A stretch of DNA of 64,000 nt from an uncultured Eubacteriales bacterium (GCA_902492065.1 CABUKE010000009.1:1-64000); one strand, 5' to 3'. Shown: positions 28,333 to 36,999, numbered from the stretch's first letter. Numbers and translations are program-made. The notes: generated from the letters alone by a model not told the origin.

Positions 28333-28748
28333 TGCGGCGACGTGATGGAGCCGGCAAGCCTGAATTTGTATGCGTACTGTGAAACGATCCGGTGAATTAT
28401 GTGAACCCGGATGGAATGCGGGCTGCAGACGGTAGTAATGAACGGTTTAGCAATCAGGCAGATGACTCTACAGTAAATGTGATAAAACATGCAATATGGA
28501 ATACGATGTCAATTTTTAATGGAGCAGGACCGGAGTTTACAGAATTATTTACAAATGCTCACGAATTGGGTAATTCTAATAATTTTAGTAATGGTGACAA
28601 CTTAGCTTTAACGAAAATGGATTTTTTCAATAATTCAGTAGCCCGTTATCAAGGTTTATTAGGTATCAATAATGGATATACACGCCAGCAAGTTCAAGAG
28701 AATGTCTATAATCGCGCTTTTGAGGGAGGTCTCATTATAATAAGATAG
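28333..28748 (+). pseudogene. RHS-repeat core remnant joined to a DUF6973-like toxin domain
   Basis: 28333-28383 reads 'CGDVMEPASLNLYAYCE', the RHS-associated core ending; the expected continuation 'NDPVNYVNPDGM' is found one frame over, so a single base is missing in an A-run near 28382. The frame then encodes about 100 residues with 'IKHAIWNTMSI', 'FTNAHELG' and 'MDFFNNSVARYQG', the layout of the DUF6973 domain seen at the C-termini of many secreted polymorphic toxins. The large RHS body is absent; the remnant begins immediately after the palindrome unit at 28328. It ends 13 bp before a small membrane-anchored protein gene that fits an immunity role. Confidence 0.75.
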
Positions 28749-28761
28749 GAGGGGTTCTTGT

Positions 28762-29115
28762 TTGAAAAAAGGTATAGTTATAACAGTTATTTTAGTAGTA
28801 ATTTTAGGTCTAATAGGCTGGAAAGTATATCCTTACTTAATGGTATTTAGGGGGACGGCTGATACTGAATTTTCACAAGAAGAATGGAATTCTAATGTAT
28901 ATGCCAGAGAATCCATGTTGAAAGATTTAATGAGTAAATATGATTTTATTGGTATGAGCAAAGATGATGTATTAAATATTTTGGGAGAAAATGGCTTGTT
29001 TATTGGTGAAGATAGTATTAGGTATGAAACTGGTGGAGGATACATGAAAGATGAGATATTGTTTTTTACAATTAATAGAAATGGAATAGTTATAGATTTT
29101 GGTGTTTCAAATTAA
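28762..29115 (+). CDS. Small membrane-anchored protein, probable immunity protein of the DUF6973 tail
   Basis: 117 residues from TTG at 28762, chosen because AGGAGGGG lies 8 bases upstream. Residues 4-24 are one transmembrane helix or uncleaved signal ('IVITVILVVILGLIGW'). The remainder, about 90 residues, has 'IGMSKDDVLNILGENG' and a beta-strand-rich end ('EILFFTINRNGIVIDFGVSN'), resembling the small SmpA/OmlA-like alpha-beta fold often found in partner proteins. It follows the DUF6973 toxin tail by 13 bp, the usual toxin-immunity spacing. Function is inferred from position; no family match can be claimed. Confidence 0.65.
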   Translation: MKKGIVITVILVVILGLIGWKVYPYLMVFRGTADTEFSQEEWNSNVYARESMLKDLMSKYDFIGMSKDDVLNILGENGLFIGEDSIRYETGGGYMKDEILFFTINRNGIVIDFGVSN

Positions 29116-29239
29116 ATATGGAAGTTTTATCCAAACAAGATCTGTGAATTATCCTCCGTCTGCCCAACCATCCAAAGCGGCGTAAGGCCGCCCGCGTGTC
29201 GAACCGAGCGATGACCTCTACACTGATCTTAGTAGCCAT
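29116..29239 (-). pseudogene. Fragment of a small element-borne protein
   Basis: ATG at 29239 opens 'MATKISVEVIARFDT', then the frame breaks; the shifted frame gives 'GGLTPLWMVGQ'. This is the start of a small conserved protein of about 70-80 residues that I have seen near clostridial mobile elements. Only the first part remains. Confidence 0.45.
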
Positions 29240-29282
29240 GAAAAAGCCTCCATAGCCGTAGTGTGGCGATAGAGGTTTCATT

Positions 29283-29840
29283 TTATTTGTTTAAAAGCAG
29301 TTGCATGAACGCCCGGCAAATAAAATCAATTTTGCGATGCATCAGGCTTCGTCCGTCCTCTATGCAAGCAAAAATGTCTGCTATCGCCACATCGCCATTT
29401 ACAACTGCGGCGGTAGAACGCCGGACAGACTCTGCTAAAGCAGCGAGCATATCGGCCATGGTGTTTATTACCAAGTTTTCTTTTGCCGTTGTTTCATTCA
29501 GCATATAATTGTCCCGCAAAAGCGAGTTGAGGGCAGTTACCAATGTCTCTTGATTCTCTTGCGGAAGCGTTTTAATTGCTGCGTCAAGCGTTTTGAGCGA
29601 AGTCATCCACGCCTGCCGGCTTTGTGGATTCTTTAAATCGGAAAAGCCGAAGAGATAGTTCGGCGTACAATCAAAAATCGCGCACATTTTTGACAGCATG
29701 TTGCCGTCGGGGGAGTTCTTGCCCGACTCGTAGCACACGATTGTCATACGGGCTACGCCTAATTCCTTGGCCAGTTTTTCCTGTGTAAACCCTTTCTCTT
29801 CGCGCAGGGCGCGAAGCCGCTGCGGCAGTATTTGGTTCAT
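29283..29840 (-). CDS. XRE-family transcriptional regulator
   Basis: 185 residues from ATG at 29840 (GAGGTGA 5 bases upstream; a GTG three codons earlier overlaps that site). Residues about 5-60 are a Cro/C1-type helix-turn-helix ('RLRALREEKGFTQEKLAKEL', 'GVARMTIVCYESGKNSPDG', 'LFGFSD'). The helical C-terminal part is not recognised. Its own promoter reads, on the minus strand, TTGATT-17-TATACT (29859-29887). It is transcribed away from the lipase gene at 30039, and a perfect 9-bp inverted repeat lies between them, downstream of the lipase promoter, so it may repress that operon (inference). Confidence 0.88.
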   Translation of the reverse strand: MNQILPQRLRALREEKGFTQEKLAKELGVARMTIVCYESGKNSPDGNMLSKMCAIFDCTPNYLFGFSDLKNPQSRQAWMTSLKTLDAAIKTLPQENQETLVTALNSLLRDNYMLNETTAKENLVINTMADMLAALAESVRRSTAAVVNGDVAIADIFACIEDGRSLMHRKIDFICRAFMQLLLNK

Positions 29841-29914
29841 ACGAATCACCTCGAAAATAGTATAGCATAGAATGATAGAAAAATCAATCTAAATATTTAT
29901 TATGATTTTAAATA

Positions 29915-29943
29915 TTGACACATTGAAAGCTTCGTGGTAGAAT
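29915..29943 (+). promoter_or_regulatory. Promoter of the MuF-lipase operon
   Basis: TTGACA (29915-29920), 17 bases, TAGAAT (29938-29943), 96 bases upstream of the ATG. Confidence 0.75.
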
Positions 29944-29960
29944 TTGACACACGATAAAAA

Positions 29961-29985
29961 TTCGATTATCAGGAAAATAATCGAA
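29961..29985 (+). promoter_or_regulatory. Candidate operator or leader hairpin
   Basis: TTCGATTAT and ATAATCGAA form a perfect 9-bp inverted repeat around 7 bases, just after the expected transcription start. Position fits repression by the divergent XRE protein; as RNA it is a weak AU-rich hairpin. Confidence 0.55.
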
Positions 29986-30038
29986 AACTATTGTAAAAAA
30001 GGGGAAAGTACGCTATAGTGAGAAAGGATGAGGAGAAG

Positions 30039-31349
30039 ATGGAACAAGAAAAAGAGAGTAACTGGTTTTTAAATGGATTGTATCGGTCGGTATACGAACC
30101 TGATACTGCACTTCCCAATCTGTTTCCCCCATTTGGCGATAACCGCGATAGAGCAACGATGGAACGTGTATGGCTGGACAGCACGAATCCCTTTATTCTT
30201 CAACCAAATCAATATCATGCTTACAAAAACATCCAACAATGGTTAGAAAATGATTGGAATGAAAAATTGAAGTATATCTATCATACAAGTTCTTACGCGG
30301 AACTTTCTAATGCGTATCAAACATTTCAGAAAGAATTTGATGCGTTTCTGAATGACCCGATAGGGAATCAAGATTTCTTAAACAAACTGGCACGACGTGG
30401 AAGCGAGGAGAAAACAGAAAATTCCCGCTATGTTCTTTGGCTTGCAGAAGATGATGACAAACGGTGCAAGACTTGTGGCAATTATCATGGAAAACTTTTT
30501 GATATTATCCGTGAGCCGGAAAGGCATCCCAATTGTCGATGTAAAAAAATTTATTTTGAAAGCGTCCGAACCGAGAAGCATTATCTGGTTGTTATATTTT
30601 CCGGCATTAATACGAAAAAAGGAAGTGGCTATATTACAGCATTAGGGGAAGAAATAAAAAAACAATTAGGCGGGGAAAAAGGGAACAATACTGTTGATTA
30701 TCTAACAATCGCATCATATGATGATACGGATGATAATATTAAATTCAATGATGATACGATTTGGGATTCTCTACAGGTTTACCGCCGGGCCTATGGCTAT
30801 GCTTCGATTTCCCCATGGGTATTTGCCAACCAGATTATTAACGAATGTAGTGGTACAACACGTTATCGTAATAATGGTATTAAATATGCTGATGGCTTTA
30901 CTTATGACTATGTAATTTTCGTAGGGCACAGCGGTGGCGGAGTGATGGCGTCGCGCGTGGCGGAAACGCTTGACCGGATTGGCAAAGGGCCATATGTGAA
31001 TAAAATTATACGCATTGGTTCGCCGGAGTTGAACATGGATTATAAACGGTATCAAAACCGGGTATATGACCTGATTATGCCGGGTGACCCGATACCGCTT
31101 CTTCATTTTAAACGAGATAAAAAGGATGTACAAGTACCAAATATCTATTTAAAGGATATGGAATACAAGACAGTCAATCCAATTGAAATACATAGTGCCT
31201 ATTTTGACCATGTGTGTACATCCGCATGTATGTATGGATGTATCAATATTGATAAGAAAAAAGGAAACCTTTATGATACAAGAAGGTATGATGACACACC
31301 TACAAATATGGAACGGACAGTAGAAGCAATCGTAAATAATGTTGATTGA
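30039..31349 (+). CDS. MuF-like motif fused to a lipase: putative effector
   Basis: 436 residues from ATG at 30039 (AGGAG 4-8 bases upstream). No signal peptide or transmembrane helix. Residues about 1-175 are helical and end in C143-x2-C146 'CKTCGNYHGKLF' and 'HPNCRC' (His163, Cys166, Cys168), the cysteine/histidine signature of phage Mu F-type minor head proteins (Phage_Mu_F family), but no phage head genes are nearby. Residues about 185-436 look like a class-3-type lipase: nucleophile elbow 'VGHSGGG' with Ser298, 'IIRIGSPELN', candidate Asp in 'MPGDPIPLLHF' and His in 'EIHSAYF'. MuF domains fused to toxins are known in Firmicute phages; a lipase payload fits an anti-membrane effector. The next gene, 10 bp on, encodes a membrane protein suited to immunity. 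An ordinary intracellular lipase remains possible. Confidence 0.75.
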   Translation: MEQEKESNWFLNGLYRSVYEPDTALPNLFPPFGDNRDRATMERVWLDSTNPFILQPNQYHAYKNIQQWLENDWNEKLKYIYHTSSYAELSNAYQTFQKEFDAFLNDPIGNQDFLNKLARRGSEEKTENSRYVLWLAEDDDKRCKTCGNYHGKLFDIIREPERHPNCRCKKIYFESVRTEKHYLVVIFSGINTKKGSGYITALGEEIKKQLGGEKGNNTVDYLTIASYDDTDDNIKFNDDTIWDSLQVYRRAYGYASISPWVFANQIINECSGTTRYRNNGIKYADGFTYDYVIFVGHSGGGVMASRVAETLDRIGKGPYVNKIIRIGSPELNMDYKRYQNRVYDLIMPGDPIPLLHFKRDKKDVQVPNIYLKDMEYKTVNPIEIHSAYFDHVCTSACMYGCINIDKKKGNLYDTRRYDDTPTNMERTVEAIVNNVD

Positions 31350-31359
31350 GGTGTTTTTT

Positions 31360-32529
31360 ATGGACGAACTATCCGCTATGCTAATGTTACTCCTATATGT
31401 TTACGTGGCGCCGGCCCTGCTTTTGGCTTATTGTGTACTCACCTGTTATTTTTTATTTAAACGGCAGCCGCGTCAGCACGACGCTAAAGGGAAATGGATT
31501 TTGGCGCTCACGGTATGTTTGTTTTACCTAATATTGACGATTTGCTTCTATTTATACAATAATCATTGGAGGCAGCTCTATTCTGCACAGCCAAGCGGCG
31601 AGTACAGCGGGATAGGCTTAAGTATTAGCCAGCTTCCTTTGCTGTTTTATCTTGTTTTAACCTTGCCAATCATCATTGTTCCGACGATGTGGGTGCTGAT
31701 TGCCAGGAAAAAGAAACATTTGCTAAAAAGCCTGTTTGTCTATGTGTGGATTGGCGTATTTGCTGGATTTAATTGCATGAACGCCTATGAGAATTATGAG
31801 TTGATTATGGGCGATAAGTATATCATTGAGTACATCAAAAAAGCAGATGATACGTTCAGTTTAGACCGCGCCAAGCAGCTCACGCACGACCCGAACCTGC
31901 AAACTTCGGACGGCGCCTCCCTCTTGGTTTTGGCGCTCAAATATGAAAAGTATGACTATGCAGACTATCTCATCAGTCAGGGTGTAGACGTAAATTTTTA
32001 CGATACATGGGGGGACTGGATTCTCAAACAGCCATATTACCTTTCAAATGAAATGAAGCAATACATAAAAAACCGTGGCTTTCCGGGCTTTGACTTTACG
32101 CCGCGCCGGTTAAGCTTGGAGGAAGCAAAAGCCAGAACCGACACGCCCCTCACATTCATTCGCGATATTACACCGGAAAACCTTTGGGAAGAGGCCGGCG
32201 CGCAGCTTTTTGTCGCAGAACGCGCAGGAAAAGAAATTTTGTATTTTATTGCCGATAACGGCTACACCCAAAGTCCGATTGAAATTGCGCCGAGCCAGCT
32301 TATTTCCATATGTGCGCAGACTGCCCCGGCAGAGTGTACGATGGTATATTATCTGTCAAAGACGGATTCCGGATATGTGGCAAGCAACACGCTGCAATAT
32401 TACAGGAATGCAGAAGTATATCTTGATACAGATGAGGTTCTACATCCTGCTGACGTTACCCTGTCGCGTGGCGAGGATGGGATGGTTTATCTGTGTAGCG
32501 GGGAAAAGCGGTTGATTTTGGAACCATAA
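31360..32529 (+). CDS. Four-helix membrane protein with ankyrin-like segment, candidate immunity partner of the lipase
   Basis: 389 residues. ATG at 31360 is preferred over an upstream ATG at 31339 because GAGGTG lies 6 bases before it. Hydrophobic segments at about 7-33, 45-65, 91-112 and 117-140 predict four membrane helices. Residues about 185-230 resemble ankyrin repeats ('DGASLLVLALKYEKYDYADY', 'LISQGVDVNF'). The last 140 residues form a soluble, beta-rich domain that I do not recognise. It starts 10 bp after the lipase stop codon and shares its promoter. Ankyrin-repeat membrane proteins occur as partners of toxic phospholipases; here the role is inferred from order and topology. The 3' half is richer in GC than the lipase gene. 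Confidence 0.7.
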   Translation: MDELSAMLMLLLYVYVAPALLLAYCVLTCYFLFKRQPRQHDAKGKWILALTVCLFYLILTICFYLYNNHWRQLYSAQPSGEYSGIGLSISQLPLLFYLVLTLPIIIVPTMWVLIARKKKHLLKSLFVYVWIGVFAGFNCMNAYENYELIMGDKYIIEYIKKADDTFSLDRAKQLTHDPNLQTSDGASLLVLALKYEKYDYADYLISQGVDVNFYDTWGDWILKQPYYLSNEMKQYIKNRGFPGFDFTPRRLSLEEAKARTDTPLTFIRDITPENLWEEAGAQLFVAERAGKEILYFIADNGYTQSPIEIAPSQLISICAQTAPAECTMVYYLSKTDSGYVASNTLQYYRNAEVYLDTDEVLHPADVTLSRGEDGMVYLCSGEKRLILEP

Positions 32530-32589
32530 GGCGGGGGATAACTCTTTTTTTCGCCCCGCAAATCTTAGAATTTAGGAAGAGAACATGGG

Positions 32590-34050
32590 AAAGAAATCTG
32601 ATAAATAAGAATGGCAAGGCTGCGTTAGAAAAAACTTCAGCGGTGATTCAGCAATTTACAAAAGAAATTTCGAAACCTTTTTATTTTCATAAGTCAGGGT
32701 GGCACAATGAAAATAAGAGCTTTTGCTTCCAACCGTATGACGGTTCCTCTGCAATTGGGTATGACCCCATTTGGAAGTTGGAAAAAAGAGGGGATATATG
32801 CAAATGCGTATGAAAAGATTAAAAAATTTTCTTAGATATACTACCGCATGAAGTATCTATCCCTCTCTTTTCATTCACCTTGTTGTCTGTTCTGACAACT
32901 CCGCTGAAGAAAACAGAGCTGGATTTTCCTCGTTTAATATCTCTTAGTGGTGGAACGAAAGAAGACCGTGAATTTGTTGCTCTCTACTATTGCGATGTAA
33001 TCAATCGTGGTAACGCATGGCCTATTCAAAAATTCCCAGACAGACACAGTACCAATGAACCAAAAGAACGTCTGCAAGAGAAGGCACAAAAAATGAAAGA
33101 CTGTGTGCTGATTCTTTCCGGATACGATAATGCAATGCAAGTAGCCATGATTAAAAATATGTATGAAAGTAATCAGGGATTCAATAGCCCAAAGGGTATG
33201 GGATTACTGTTATTAAAAAACAAGACCAAAAGTCAGTTTTTATATAACATTGATATTTCTAATGTGGATTTATCAAAGCTTAAAAAGCATGTACTGCTCA
33301 CGCAAGATATAGAGTTGGTAAGCTACCTGACCGCCTTTATCTACTCTGTGCTTGATAATTGGAAGGATGCGGGTGAAGTTGAGTGTATTGATTTCGTCTG
33401 TTCAGCTTTACAGAAAAGGCAGAATGCAATATTAAAAATATATAGTAAGGTTTTCCAATTGGATATGAGGTCGATACAGACGTTTCAATACTTTTTACTG
33501 GCTTATAGCCTGTTGTTAGAGGGGATATATTGAGGATACTGAAGAACTTTTTAAGCTGCAAGACTGCGCTGCGGATATCTTTTTTGCTGACTTACAAGCT
33601 CAGAAACCTATACATGGAATTACTGAGAAAAGAGGCTTCAGCAAAACAGGAACCGCAACGAACGCCGGCACACAAGTTTTTTGACTGCCTAGATAAGCAT
33701 TTTGCAGAGGACGGTGGAACGATGCGGGAAATAGGACTTGCTAAACCAGAAAACCCGGACGAAGTTGAGATGTGGTATAATGACGATTTTCTGTATGTTT
33801 ACAAAAAACACTTAAGAATATTTTGGTGCAGCATAACATGGTTTCTGATTTATTTGACACGGTAAAAAAGGAACTGAAAGATAAAGAGCTTATTAGAACC
33901 AGACCACGTGGAAACGGATCAGACTATTTCATTAAAATGCCGATACGTTTTAAGGACGATAAAGATAGCAGGAGCTCTGTCTGCTTTTATCGTGATATGT
34001 GCAAAGAAAAAAGTACTTCAGCAAGACGCTTGCTAAATTGGATGAATTGA
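32590..34050 (+). pseudogene. Decayed phage/plasmid-type ATPase gene (DUF927-like)
   Basis: Several overlapping frames spell one protein. About 32600-32815: 'KTSAVIQQFTKEISKPFYFH'; from 32823: 'FLDILPHEVSIPLFSFTLLS', then 'LISLSGGTKEDREFVALYYC', which sits where a Walker A motif (GGTxxGKT) should be but lacks GK[TS]; 'DCVLILSGYDNAMQ' occupies the Walker B region. The 217-codon frame ends at 33533, and the product continues in another frame ('GYIEDTEELFKLQDCAADIF'), then 'FAEDGGTMREIGLAKPENPD' and, after a shift near 33810, 'MVSDLFDTVKKELKDKELIR'. The pattern fits DUF927-type helicase/primase-associated ATPases of mobile elements. At least three frameshifts and a lost P-loop mark it as dead. 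Confidence 0.6.
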
Positions 34051-34160
34051 AATCCACGACCGAAAACGCGTAGCTGTAAAGTAGCTGTACTGGGCTTATT
34101 TCGGCTTTTCTGCTAAAACAGCAAAATCCCGCTATCCCTTGCGGGAAGCGGGGTTCCTGT

Positions 34161-34236
34161 TGGTACACCATCACGGGCTCGAACCGTGGACACCCTGATT
34201 AAGAGTCAGGTGCTCTACCAACTGAGCTAATGGTGC
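34161..34236 (-). tRNA. tRNA-Lys (anticodon CTT)
   Basis: A 76-nt cloverleaf on the minus strand: acceptor GCACCAT/ATGGTGT, D arm 'TAGCTCAGTTGGTAGAGC', anticodon stem CCTGA/TCAGG with loop CTCTTAA, T loop TTCGAGC, and encoded CCA. The decayed ATPase gene ends about 110 bp away, so this tRNA may have been an integration site. Confidence 0.93.
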
Positions 34237-34273
34237 ATGTCCAATTTTTTCTCTGTCTGTAACCGACTTTTAT

Positions 34274-34302
34274 ATTATACACATCTCGGTCTCCTTTGTC
34301 AA
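34274..34302 (-). promoter_or_regulatory. Promoter of tRNA-Lys
   Basis: On the minus strand, TTGACA (34302-34297), 17 bases, TATAAT (34279-34274), 37 bases before the tRNA 5' end. Confidence 0.88.
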
Positions 34303-34593
34303 GTAAAAAATTAAAATATTTTTAAAATTTATTTTGATACTATGATAACTCCGTTTTTTTAACAGCTTTTTTCTCTCAGGCTGGCAACTTGCATGAGAGA
34401 AAAAGTGATTTTTGGACTGCGTTTTGTAAACTCCGTTGCGAAAACACAGCAGAAAGAAACTGAAATAGAAAAAAGTACACTGCTTGTACATTTTTTGCTT
34501 GATTCTGGTATAAAATAATGTTAAAATAATAACGGTTGGGTGGAAATATTACCCGCGTTTACAGAGGAAAATTATGATGAGAGGTGTAATTAG

Positions 34594-35286
34594 ATGAATT
34601 ATTCTCACGAAGTTGAAAACATGTACTGTGTTGCCAAGGGCGTAAAGCACGGCCCGGCTCCGATTCCGGAGGAAGGCAAATGGGTTGAGGCCAAAGAGAT
34701 TAAAGATATCAGCGGCCTTACGCATGGTGTGGGCTGGTGCGCACCGCAGCAGGGCGCATGTAAGCTGACGCTGAATGTTAAAGAAGGAATCATTCAGGAA
34801 GCGCTCGTTGAAACGATTGGCTGCTCCGGTATGACGCATTCTGCCGCTATGGCGGGCGAGGCTCTGGTTGGGAAGACGCTTTTAGAGGCGCTCAACACCG
34901 ACTTGGTTTGTGATGCGATTAACACCGCAATGCGCGAGCTGTTTTTGCAGATTGTTTACGGTCGTTCGCAGACTGCGTTCTCTGAGGGCGGACTTCCGAT
35001 TGGTGCGGGCCTTGAGGATTTGGGCAAAGGGCTGAGAAGCCAAACGGGTACGGTATTCTCCACAAAGGCGAAAGGCGTTCGCTATTTGGAGCTTGCGGAA
35101 GGGTATATTACTGAAGTTGCTCTGGACGAAGACGATTTGGTAATCGGTTACAAGTTCGTACATCTTGGAAAAATGATGGAGAACATTAAAAAGGGTATGC
35201 CGGCGGACGAGGCGCTCAAAAAGGCTTCCGGACAGTACGGCAGATTTGATGACGCGGCGAAAGTAATCGACCCGAGAGCGGAGTAA
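34594..35286 (+). CDS. NifU-like Fe-S cluster assembly scaffold protein (partner of GGGtGRT protein)
   Basis: 230 residues from ATG with GAGAGGTG 8 bases upstream. The middle carries the scaffold signature: 'GWCAPQQGACKLTLNVKEG', 'EALVETIGCSGMTHSAAM' and 'GKTLLEALNTDLVCDAINTA', resembling the NifU/IscU fold with its conserved cysteines. The N-terminal 45 residues and C-terminal 100 residues extend beyond IscU length (about 130). This longer form is regularly paired with the GGGtGRT protein, whose gene follows after 33 bp. A role in building or delivering an Fe-S cluster for the partner is inference from family and pairing. Cytosolic. Confidence 0.85.
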   Translation: MNYSHEVENMYCVAKGVKHGPAPIPEEGKWVEAKEIKDISGLTHGVGWCAPQQGACKLTLNVKEGIIQEALVETIGCSGMTHSAAMAGEALVGKTLLEALNTDLVCDAINTAMRELFLQIVYGRSQTAFSEGGLPIGAGLEDLGKGLRSQTGTVFSTKAKGVRYLELAEGYITEVALDEDDLVIGYKFVHLGKMMENIKKGMPADEALKKASGQYGRFDDAAKVIDPRAE

Positions 35287-35319
35287 TTATATTATTAAGG
35301 TATAAGGAGGATACGAATA

Positions 35320-36318
35320 ATGGCTTTGTTTGAGAGTTATGAAAGAAGAATTGACCATATAAATGAGGTTCTGAAAGAAAACGGGATTGCTTCGCTGGAG
35401 GAAGCGAGAAAAATCTGCGAGGATAAGGGAATCGATGTATACAATTTGGTAAAAGGCATTCAGCCGATTTGCTTTGAGAATGCGTGCTGGGCATACATTG
35501 TAGGCGCGGCGCTCGCAATTAAGCGCGGCGTTACGAATGCGGCTGATGCAGCTGCTGTAATCGGCGAAGGGCTGCAGGCATTTTGCATTAAGGGTTCTGT
35601 TGCAGACGACAGAAAGGTTGGCCTTGGCCACGGTAATCTTGCTTCCATGCTTTTGAAAGAAAATACAAAATGTTTTGCATTTTTGGCTGGACATGAGTCG
35701 TTTGCAGCGGCGGAAGGCGCAATCGGTATAGCAAAGTCGGCCAACAAGGTTCGCAAAGAGCCGCTGAAGGTTATTCTCAATGGTCTTGGTAAGGATGCAG
35801 CACAGATTATCTCGAGAATTAACGGTTTCACCTATGTGGAAACTGATTTCGACTATTTCACAGGCGAGCTGAAGATTGTGAGTGAGAAGTCCTACTCTAA
35901 GGGTGAGCGCGCAGCGGTAAAATGCTACGGCGCAAACGATGTTCGCGAAGGCGTTGCTATCATGCACCACGAGGGTGTTGACGTTTCCATCACAGGTAAC
36001 TCGACAAACCCGACCCGCTTCCAGCACCCGGTTGCAGGTACGTATAAAAAAGAGTGTGTTGAGATGGGTAAAAAGTACTTCTCCGTTGCTTCCGGCGGTG
36101 GCACGGGCAGAACGCTGCATCCGGATAACATGGCGGCTGGCCCGGCTTCGTACGGTATGACCGATACGATGGGCAGAATGCACTCCGACGCACAGTTTGC
36201 AGGGTCGTCCTCCGTTCCGGCTCACGTTGAGATGATGGGCCTGATTGGTATGGGCAATAACCCGATGGTTGGCGCGACAGTTGCTGTGGCGGTTGCGATC
36301 GAGGAAGCAAATAAATAA
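35320..36318 (+). CDS. GGGtGRT protein
   Basis: 332 residues from ATG with AGGAGG upstream. The family's naming motif is present as 'SGGGTGRTLHPDNMAAGPAS', followed by 'DTMGRMHSDAQFAGSSSVPA' and 'MIGLIGMGNNPMVGA'-like sequence (here 'MMGLIGMGNNPMVGATVAV'). Several cysteines occur in the N-terminal half ('ICEDKG', 'PICFENACWAYI'). Full length for the family. Function is unknown; it is consistently encoded next to the NifU-like scaffold in anaerobic bacteria and archaea, so it is probably the client or a co-factor of the scaffold. No signal peptide; soluble. Confidence 0.92.
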   Translation: MALFESYERRIDHINEVLKENGIASLEEARKICEDKGIDVYNLVKGIQPICFENACWAYIVGAALAIKRGVTNAADAAAVIGEGLQAFCIKGSVADDRKVGLGHGNLASMLLKENTKCFAFLAGHESFAAAEGAIGIAKSANKVRKEPLKVILNGLGKDAAQIISRINGFTYVETDFDYFTGELKIVSEKSYSKGERAAVKCYGANDVREGVAIMHHEGVDVSITGNSTNPTRFQHPVAGTYKKECVEMGKKYFSVASGGGTGRTLHPDNMAAGPASYGMTDTMGRMHSDAQFAGSSSVPAHVEMMGLIGMGNNPMVGATVAVAVAIEEANK

Positions 36319-36954
36319 GGGTATTTTGAAAGAAATTCAGTAATATAAGAAGTGATAAGGAGTGGTAAAAAGTTAGGAAGTGTAGGTTATTCCTGCATGA
36401 TTCCTACACCACTCCTACATTTATATTCCTACATTCTATTTTGCTTTTTATATGTCTTCGCGAGGTTATTCTAATTTACGTACAGTATAGGTCGATTCGG
36501 TTATATCTTTGATGGAATACCCTGCTTCATAGGAGTATCGTTTTTTCCTCTGAATAAAGCGGAATGAGGATACCGGCATGGAATGAGGAATAGTTTGGAT
36601 AGAAGGCCCGTTGGCCCACCATTAAAACGGTATCTGTGTCACGAAGATCTCGGTGCTATCAGAGAGGTAAGTGTGGTAGCAGGGATAGGTGTTGCCGTTT
36701 GATAGTGTCGGGGGGCCTATTTTTATAGCACACCGCCAGTTTTTTTTAGAAGGCATTCTGGGAACGGTGTTGGTGTACATCTATTACGGTAATGTTTGTT
36801 ATCTCATAGTATACGCCATCTTCAATATAGTGGTAAAGAATCCTTTCAGGAATTTATAGTTCAGGAACATAAGAGAAAAAGTAACATTTTGGGAAGTAGA
36901 AATAAATTTTCGCTTTAGTAAAAACTTTTTTATGGTAGAATCGGAACTTTGGTA
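36319..36954. other. 636-bp gap without a recognisable gene; contains a nested inverted repeat
   Basis: No frame of convincing length or composition. At 36358-36416, AGGAGTG pairs with CACTCCT and, inside it, GTGTAGG pairs with CCTACAC. The position 40 bp after the GGGtGRT stop would suit a terminator, but there is no T-run. The rest resembles eroded sequence with many short direct repeats. Confidence 0.4.
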
Positions 36955-36983
36955 TTGACAGAGCAAAGATGTCTGTGTATAAT
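36955..36983 (+). promoter_or_regulatory. Promoter of the tRNA-Asp/tRNA-Thr pair
   Basis: TTGACA (36955-36960), 17 bases, TATAAT (36978-36983), 17 bases before tRNA-Asp. Confidence 0.92.
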
Positions 36984-36999
36984 ATATAAAGTAGTTTGT

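Noticed and set aside
35287..36225. 312-codon minus-strand frame opposite the GGGtGRT gene
   Set aside because: No motif, no start signal; the GGGtGRT family match settles the strand.
36319..36954. A hidden gene between the GGGtGRT gene and tRNA-Asp
   Set aside because: All six frames are broken by stops, and no translated stretch resembles a known family.
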